A stretch of 9,349 bases of DNA, taken from NCBI GenBank assembly GCA_029821235.1, contig JALGTT010000092.1, forward strand, positions 1-9,349. Reading direction: 5' to 3'. A model generated the notes under the pieces. It was not told where the DNA came from. It made no database searches and saw nothing but the letters and a program-made list of their open reading frames with translations. This DNA is from Candidatus Hebobacteria bacterium. Lineage in GTDB: Bacteria; Armatimonadota; Hebobacteria; Hebobacterales; Hebobacteraceae. Of this stretch, positions 5,594 to 9,349 are shown piece after piece. The position numbers and the translations under genes are program-made. Positions within the stretch are counted from its first letter, which is position 1, and each line of letters starts with the position of its first letter.

Positions 5594-7044
5594 CTGCGGG
5601 GTCCGTCGCTCCCAAGGCGCCGGACCAACTTGGGGTTGGCGCGCCCCCTCGTCTTGCGCATCACCTGCCCCACCAGGAATTTCAGCGCCGTCTCCTTCCC
5701 TTTGCGATAGTTCTCCACCGCGTCCGCGTGCTCGGAGATCACTTCATCGATGGTGGCGGCGAGTTCGTCCTGGTCGGAGATCTGTGTGAGGCCCAGCTCA
5801 GCGACGACCTGCTTGGGCGATTCCCTGGAGAACGCAATTCGGTCGAACACCTGGCGCGCGGCGGGGCCGGAGATGGTGTTCGATTCCACCAGGTTCACCA
5901 GTTCGGCGAGAGACTCCGGGGTGAGGGCGGCCTCCGCGGCGGTGGCGCCGCGCTCGTTGAGCAAGTAGAGAAAGCGTCCGGTGAGCCAGTTGGCGACCGG
6001 CTTCGCGGGCGCGCCGCGGGACACCGCGGCCTCGAACAAGTCGGCGAGGGCCTTCTCCGCGGTCAGGATCCCCGCGTCGTAGTCGGAGAGTTGATATTCC
6101 CGCACCAGCCGCTCCCGCCGTTGCCCGGCGAGTTCGGGCAGTTCCGCGCGGACGCGGGCGATCCACTCGTCGTCAACCACCAATGGCATCAGGTCCGGCT
6201 CCGGGAAATACCGGTAGTCCATGGCGGTCTCTTTGGTGCGCATGGGCGCGGTGACCTCCCGCGCGTCGTCCCAGAGCCTGGTCTCCTGCACTATGGTCTC
6301 GCCCGCGCGGACGGCCTTCGTCTGGCGGGCGATCTCGTATTCGACCGCGCCCAGCACGGCGCGGAAACTATTCAGGTTCTTTATCTCCACCCGGGTGCCC
6401 AGTTCCTCGCGATCCGCCGGACGGACCGACACGCTCGCCTCGAATCGAAGTTGCCCCTGCTCCATGCGGGCCTCGGAGACGCCCAGGTAGAGAAGGGCGG
6501 AGCGGATGGCGTTCATATACGCCTCCACCTGGGCCGCGGAGTGCATGTCGGGCTCGCTGACGATCTCCAGCAGGGGCATGCCGGCGCGGTTGAAGTCCAC
6601 CAGAGAGTGGGCAGGGTCCTCCTCCGGGTGAATCAGTTTGGCGGCGTCCTCCTCGATGTGGATGTCCGCGATACGCACCCGGTGCAGGTCTCCGTCGACC
6701 GGGAATTCGACGTATCCGGAATGCCCGAGGGGTGCGCGCTTCTGGGAGATCTGGAAGTTCTTGGGCAGATCGGGATAGTAGTAGCCCTTGCGCTCGAAGA
6801 TGCTGGGCCGGGAGATCTTGCAATTGAAGGCGAGCGCCACCCGGAGTGCGTAGTCCACCACCGCGCGGTTGAGCACCGGAAGCGATCCCGGGAACCCCAG
6901 GCAGACCGGACAGACCTGCGTGTTGGGCGGCCCACCCGCCGCGGTCGAGCAGCCGCAGAAGACCTTGGTCTTCGTGCTCAACTCCGCGTGGACTTCCAGA
7001 CCGATGTTCGCTGCGTACTCCGCCAAGCCAGCCTCCCTTCCCAT
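5536..7044 (-). CDS. gatB: Aspartyl/glutamyl-tRNA(Asn/Gln) amidotransferase subunit B
   Basis: GatB is the kinase/tRNA-binding subunit of GatCAB, which converts misacylated Glu-tRNA(Gln) or Asp-tRNA(Asn) to the correct amide using ammonia from GatA. Its presence implies indirect Gln- and/or Asn-tRNA synthesis. The 502-residue product has GLEVHAEL at 15-22, zinc-type Cys pairs C30/C32 and C45/C48, KGYYYPDLPKNFQISQ, HIEEDAAKLIH, SLVDFNRAGMPLLEIVSEPD, EIKNLNSF, DYRYFPEPDL, and a C-terminal YqeY-like tail domain ending GQVMRKTRGRANPKLVRRL. Normal GatB ends about there. Here 25 further residues follow (478-502), the last 19 encoded by the inverted repeat at 5524-5593, which also supplies the stop. 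ATG 7044 follows the folB stop by two bases, with GGAGGGTG about ten bases upstream. gatA and gatC are not in the window. Confidence 0.97.
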   Translation of the reverse strand: MGREAGLAEYAANIGLEVHAELSTKTKVFCGCSTAAGGPPNTQVCPVCLGFPGSLPVLNRAVVDYALRVALAFNCKISRPSIFERKGYYYPDLPKNFQISQKRAPLGHSGYVEFPVDGDLHRVRIADIHIEEDAAKLIHPEEDPAHSLVDFNRAGMPLLEIVSEPDMHSAAQVEAYMNAIRSALLYLGVSEARMEQGQLRFEASVSVRPADREELGTRVEIKNLNSFRAVLGAVEYEIARQTKAVRAGETIVQETRLWDDAREVTAPMRTKETAMDYRYFPEPDLMPLVVDDEWIARVRAELPELAGQRRERLVREYQLSDYDAGILTAEKALADLFEAAVSRGAPAKPVANWLTGRFLYLLNERGATAAEAALTPESLAELVNLVESNTISGPAARQVFDRIAFSRESPKQVVAELGLTQISDQDELAATIDEVISEHADAVENYRKGKETALKFLVGQVMRKTRGRANPKLVRRLGSDGPRRGDCPQYQVVSPATAGGLP

Positions 7045-7046
7045 GA

Positions 7047-7424
7047 TTAGTTCCCACCCTCCGGCGCGGCGCGGGTGATCTCCACCTCGGCGGCCTCCAC
7101 GTACATGCCCACCGGGGGATGGGGTTTGCGAACCCGCACAGTCACCTCCGAGATGCGGAGGTTCCCGAGGAGATTCTTCGCTATCCTCTCTGCAAAGGCC
7201 TCCAGCAAACGATAGGGGCCCGCCTCATTGGCGCGGCGGACCAACTCGCACACCGCCGCATAATCCACCGTGGCACCAAGGTCGTCGGTGGCGGCCGCCG
7301 CGGAGAGATCGGCCCGCATCTCCACATCCACGTGGAACGGGCGCTCGATGGCGCGCTCGGCCTCGGTGACGCCGTGGGACCCGTACAGCACGATGCCGTG
7401 CAGCCGAATACAGTCTCCCCTCAT
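7047..7424 (-). CDS. folB: Dihydroneopterin aldolase
   Basis: FolB cleaves 7,8-dihydroneopterin to 6-hydroxymethyl-7,8-dihydropterin and glycolaldehyde in folate synthesis. The product from ATG 7424 has 125 residues, the usual length. Visible family marks are DCIRLHGIVLYGSHGVTEAE with E21, TVDYAAV with Y55, LLEAFAERIA with E75, and VRKPHPPV with K100, corresponding to the active-site Glu, Tyr, Glu and Lys of known FolB. A GTG at 7433 is in frame but belongs to the GAGGTG ribosome-binding site (7436-7431) that sits six bases before ATG 7424. The upstream gene's TGA ends one base before this ATG, and gatB begins two bases after this stop, so all three are probably translated from one message. 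Confidence 0.95.
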   Translation of the reverse strand: MRGDCIRLHGIVLYGSHGVTEAERAIERPFHVDVEMRADLSAAAATDDLGATVDYAAVCELVRRANEAGPYRLLEAFAERIAKNLLGNLRISEVTVRVRKPHPPVGMYVEAAEVEITRAAPEGGN

Positions 7425-7425
7425 C

Positions 7426-8013
7426 TCAACCACCTCTCTTCCGGTCGGGCCAGCGCCGGACCTTTGCCTCGGTCACCAGGATGTCCACCGGCAGGTCATG
7501 TTCCCCCCGGGGCACCTCCGGCGCCACCTGGAGCTCGAATCCGAGGCCGATGCGCACGGCCCGGGCGGCCTGCGCCAGGAAGCGATCGTAATAGCCTCCA
7601 CCATAGCCGATGCGATATCCGTCCTCCGACCACACCGCGGCGGGAACAAGAACCGCATCGATCTCGTCCAATGGTACGACCGGGCAGTGAGGAGCGGGCT
7701 CGCGGATGCCATAGGAGCCGACCACCAGGTCCCGGTCCAGGTCAACCACCTGGCACGGGGTCAGTTCCCTGCGGGCCGGGTCGACGCGCGGGGCGAGCGT
7801 TCGCTTCCCAGCACGCAGCGCTCGTCTCAACATGGGCACCGTGTCCACCTCGCTGCCAAAGGTCACGAAGAACATGATGACGGCCGCCGACCGAATCTCC
7901 GGGAGCGAGAACAGGCGATCGGCGGCTCTGGCGGAGAGGCGGCGGATTTCCTGCGGTGGCAGGGAGTCTCGTCTCTGGATCACGGCGCGGCGCAGGCTGG
8001 ACTTGCATTTCAT
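7426..8013 (-). CDS. 5-formyltetrahydrofolate cyclo-ligase (MTHFS)
   Basis: This enzyme uses ATP to turn 5-formyl-THF (folinate) into 5,10-methenyl-THF, returning a stored or inhibitory folate to the one-carbon pool. The 195-residue product matches the family throughout. Marks are SSLRRAVIQRRDSL near the N-terminus, TFGSEVDT at 51-58 (substrate-binding Glu55), IDAVLVPAAVWSEDG at 118-132, the signature GYRIGYGGGYYDRFL at 132-146, and VPRGEHDLPVDILVTE at 167-182. It is the first gene of the unit continuing into folB and gatB, a reasonable folate pairing with folB. No Shine-Dalgarno sequence precedes ATG 8013. The predicted promoter places the 5' end only about 8 nt upstream, so the message may be almost leaderless. 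Names ygfA or fau1 are used for relatives. Confidence 0.95.
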   Translation of the reverse strand: MKCKSSLRRAVIQRRDSLPPQEIRRLSARAADRLFSLPEIRSAAVIMFFVTFGSEVDTVPMLRRALRAGKRTLAPRVDPARRELTPCQVVDLDRDLVVGSYGIREPAPHCPVVPLDEIDAVLVPAAVWSEDGYRIGYGGGYYDRFLAQAARAVRIGLGFELQVAPEVPRGEHDLPVDILVTEAKVRRWPDRKRGG

Positions 8014-8027
8014 GGCTGTTTCGGGCT

Positions 8028-8057
8028 ATTCTAGCGAGTGAATGCGACGCCTGTAAA
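8028..8057 (-). promoter_or_regulatory. Promoter of the MTHFS-folB-gatB operon
   Basis: On the - strand there is TTTACA (8057-8052, one mismatch to consensus), an 18-nt spacer and TAGAAT (8033-8028, one mismatch). Initiation at about 8021 would leave roughly 8 nt before ATG 8013. The inverted repeat at 8058-8082 abuts the -35 box. Confidence 0.6.
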
Positions 8058-8082
8058 GGTTCTGGCGATAATGTCCAGAACC
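8058..8082. promoter_or_regulatory. Perfect 8-bp-arm inverted repeat in the divergent promoter region, operator-like
   Basis: GGTTCTGG (8058-8065) and CCAGAACC (8075-8082) are exact inverted copies around the 9-nt spacer CGATAATGT. The element touches the -35 box of the folate operon promoter, the position expected for an activator or repressor dimer. It also contains GATAAT (8067-8072), a possible -10 box for the divergent lipoprotein gene, although no -35 accompanies it. A hairpin in the lipoprotein mRNA leader is the alternative reading. Confidence 0.45.
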
Positions 8083-8186
8083 AGAGCGCCCAGGAAGCCT
8101 GCAGTCCGGCCGCCTGTTGCGGGCGGGCGGAACCCGGCCGACGCGTGTCACCGTGGGGGCTGCAGGATTGAGGGAGGTAGACGGCG

Positions 8187-8918
8187 ATGAAAGATAGAAC
8201 GCGGCGCGGGCGGTTGATCACTGTCTGTCTGGCGTCTCTGGCCCTGATCGCGACGGTATTGGTCACCGGGTGCAAGGAGAAGATGGAGCAGGAAGAGGGC
8301 GCGAGTGAGCGGCTGAGCCGCTTGCGTGAGGTCGGACAGTCGCGACGCGGCTCAGGAGGGCGCCGGGGCCGGGGAGGGGGCGGTATGCGTGAGCTGAGGA
8401 TGGGGGGGACCTCAACCACCAGCACACAGGCGCCGGGAGGAGCCGCGGCAACCCCCAACCCCGCCCTTCTTCCCATCACTCCTCGTACTATCTCTGAGGA
8501 TGAGCGGGCGAAGAAGATCCGCGCTTTCGTGGAGGTCTATGGGCCGGTGACCCTCGCCTACGAGAAGGACTGGGACGGCAGAGTCGTGGAGTGGCTCCTC
8601 TTTACCCATCAGGGACGAAAGGTGAAGATGCCCCTGAGCATGGCGCTCGATGTCTCCGATCCCAAGGACCTCGAGGGGTACTTCGTAATCTATCAGTCAT
8701 CGGGCAACCTGCGGAAGGGTAGTCTCACCTACGAGATCACGGCCGCGTCGGCGATACCTCCTCCGCCCGAGCAGCCGGAGACAGAGGTCGTGTTTGAGGA
8801 GCAACCGGCCGAGCCTACGACCGCGGCGACCGCGGGATCGGCCCCGGCGGCAGGCGGCGGAGGGCGCCGCGGCGGCGGACGCAGAGGCGGCGGACGCAGA
8901 GGCGGAATGCGCGGATAG
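8187..8918 (+). CDS. Lipoprotein with Arg/Gly-rich repeats, function unknown
   Basis: The product is an unrecognised 243-residue protein. A basic N-terminus (KDRTRRGR) and a hydrophobic stretch at 10-25 end in the lipobox VTGC, giving C29 as the lipid-attached residue; export and membrane anchoring are therefore likely. A Glu-rich stretch follows (30-42), then an Arg/Gly segment (RRGSGGRRGRGGGG, 53-66), a Thr/Pro/Ala linker (75-100), one folded-looking domain at about 101-190 (RAFVEVYGPVTLAYEKDW, LLFTHQGRKVKMPLSMAL, YFVIYQSS), a Pro/Glu linker, and a tail of GGGRR repeats (223-243). AGGGAGGT at 8171-8178 is correctly spaced from ATG 8187. The tail is encoded partly by a 15-bp tandem repeat. 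The basic tail could bind anionic envelope polymers or nucleic acid, but that is speculation. Confidence 0.8.
   Translation: MKDRTRRGRLITVCLASLALIATVLVTGCKEKMEQEEGASERLSRLREVGQSRRGSGGRRGRGGGGMRELRMGGTSTTSTQAPGGAAATPNPALLPITPRTISEDERAKKIRAFVEVYGPVTLAYEKDWDGRVVEWLLFTHQGRKVKMPLSMALDVSDPKDLEGYFVIYQSSGNLRKGSLTYEITAASAIPPPPEQPETEVVFEEQPAEPTTAATAGSAPAAGGGGRRGGGRRGGGRRGGMRG
8871..8905 (+). repeat. 15-bp tandem repeat encoding the Arg/Gly tail
   Basis: The unit GGCGGCGGACGCAGA occurs at 8871-8885 and 8886-8900, followed by a partial GGCGG. Each full unit adds five residues of the Gly/Arg tail and keeps the frame, so copy number can vary among strains without breaking the lipoprotein gene. Confidence 0.75.
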
Positions 8919-8947
8919 TCGGGCCGCCCCGAGGAAAGCAAGTCACC

Positions 8948-8974
8948 CCGGGCACGAGCAGCGCTCGTGCCCGG
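8948..8974. terminator. Strong hairpin between convergent genes
   Basis: CCGGGCACGAGC (8948-8959) and GCTCGTGCCCGG (8963-8974) form a perfect 12-bp stem with a 3-nt loop. It lies 29 nt past the lipoprotein stop and just before the stop of the convergent gene (8983). It is symmetric enough to work in both directions. Only a short ATTT follows on the + strand. Confidence 0.65.
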
Positions 8975-8982
8975 ACCATTTG

Positions 8983-9349
8983 TCACAGCACGCGCGCCAG
9001 GGGGACGAGTTCTTCCGCGCGCCGCTTCTCGCGCTCCGTGAGGTCTCCCGGAACGAGTTCCACGCGGAAGCACTCGGCGAATCCGCGCCTCAGGGCGTCG
9101 GCCGCCTCTTCATAGGTCACGTCCCGGCCGGCGGCGTCGCACAGCCCTTCCGCGTCCGGGCGGACGGCCGGTCGGAGAAACACGCGGTCCCATTCCTCGA
9201 ACCGCACGCGGAAGGGCAGCGAGTTCTGCTGGAGGAGAAAGCCCTGGCGCTGGACCTGGGCGCTGCCCACGAGTTTGTGCTCTCCCACCACCAGATCGCA
9301 ACGCGCCTTCACCGCAAAACAGGCCGGATCGCGGCTCGCAGCGCCCTTG
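8983..9349 (-). CDS. Lipoate-protein ligase A/octanoyltransferase (LipM-like) family protein, 3' part
   Basis: The gene enters from the right edge; its 5' part is outside the window and the frame stays open to 9348. The visible 121 residues start KGAASRDPACFAVKARCDLVVGEHKLVGSAQVQRQGFLLQQNSLPF, in short blocks matching the biotin/lipoyl ligase fold. DLVVGEHKLVGSAQ is the family's hallmark strand-turn with the Lys that contacts the acyl group in LplA. The ACF cysteine nine residues before DLVV recalls the acyl-accepting Cys of LipM-type octanoyltransferases, which would favour octanoyl transfer over ATP-dependent lipoate ligation. The last part, ALRRGFAECFRVELVPGDLT, is the usual C-terminal helix with GeLT-like ending. 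Role: attaching octanoyl or lipoyl groups to E2/GcvH-type domains in the cytoplasm. The GTG at 9312 is an internal codon, not the start. Confidence 0.85.
   Translation of the reverse strand, partial: KGAASRDPACFAVKARCDLVVGEHKLVGSAQVQRQGFLLQQNSLPFRVRFEEWDRVFLRPAVRPDAEGLCDAAGRDVTYEEAADALRRGFAECFRVELVPGDLTEREKRRAEELVPLARVL

Noticed and set aside
5728..7050. 440-codon + strand ORF opposite gatB
   Set aside because: Shadow of gatB, which matches its family along nearly its whole length.
7119..8034. Two overlapping + strand ORFs opposite folB and the cyclo-ligase
   Set aside because: Both are shadows; the - strand genes carry complete family signatures and tight operon spacing.
8093..8125. GC-rich CCGCC...GGCGG stretch upstream of the lipoprotein gene
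   Set aside because: Pairing is short and expected by chance in such GC-rich DNA; no riboswitch or terminator pattern is visible.

Overview
This is a high-GC bacterial window of ordinary chromosomal type. It holds housekeeping genes (tRNA-Pro, pcm, a 5-formyl-THF cyclo-ligase, folB, gatB, a lipoate/octanoate transferase-family gene), two unrecognised exported proteins, and a short disordered accessory patch at about 4.05-5.6 kb. The lipoprotein, a secreted protein with secretin-N0/STN-like segments, the methyltransferase-like URO-D protein and the REP/RAYT remains would suit a Gram-negative-type, environmental lineage (Armatimonadota/Planctomycetota-like is a guess from gene style). Nothing here fixes the phylum.

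Layout. At 103-179 (-) is tRNA-Pro(TGG) with its own promoter at 191-220. Diverging from it is a two-gene + strand unit: a URO-D/MtaA-like protein (286-1428) and protein-L-isoaspartate methyltransferase pcm (1421-2116), whose frames overlap. A GNRA-loop hairpin (2130-2149) separates pcm from a convergent gene for a 633-residue exported protein (2152-4053, -), which has a good promoter at about 4121-4149.

The accessory patch (4054-5600) contains two diverged copies of an unrecognised gene of about 80 residues (4447-4689 and 4849-5097, both -). Each has the same extended -10 box exactly 23 nt before its ATG. Upstream of the second copy lies the 3' remnant of a REP-associated tyrosine transposase (5129-5398, +), followed by a REP-like hairpin (5399-5417). 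Next come an orphan promoter/ribosome-binding site/start codon (5451-5539) and a 16-bp-arm inverted repeat (5524-5593) that has become the last codons and stop of gatB.

The right part is a compact - strand operon read from 8013 to 5536: 5-formyltetrahydrofolate cyclo-ligase, folB (1 nt gap), gatB (2 nt gap). Its promoter starts transcription about 8 nt before the first ATG. It diverges from a + strand lipoprotein gene with Arg/Gly repeats (8187-8918), and a 25-bp inverted repeat sits in the shared upstream region. A 12-bp-stem hairpin (8948-8974) separates the lipoprotein gene from the 3' part of a LipM/LplA-family gene that runs off the right edge.

The most interesting material is the duplicated small gene family with conserved promoter geometry, and the REP-like element captured by gatB. 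I see no CRISPR array, prophage, defence island or biosynthetic cluster.
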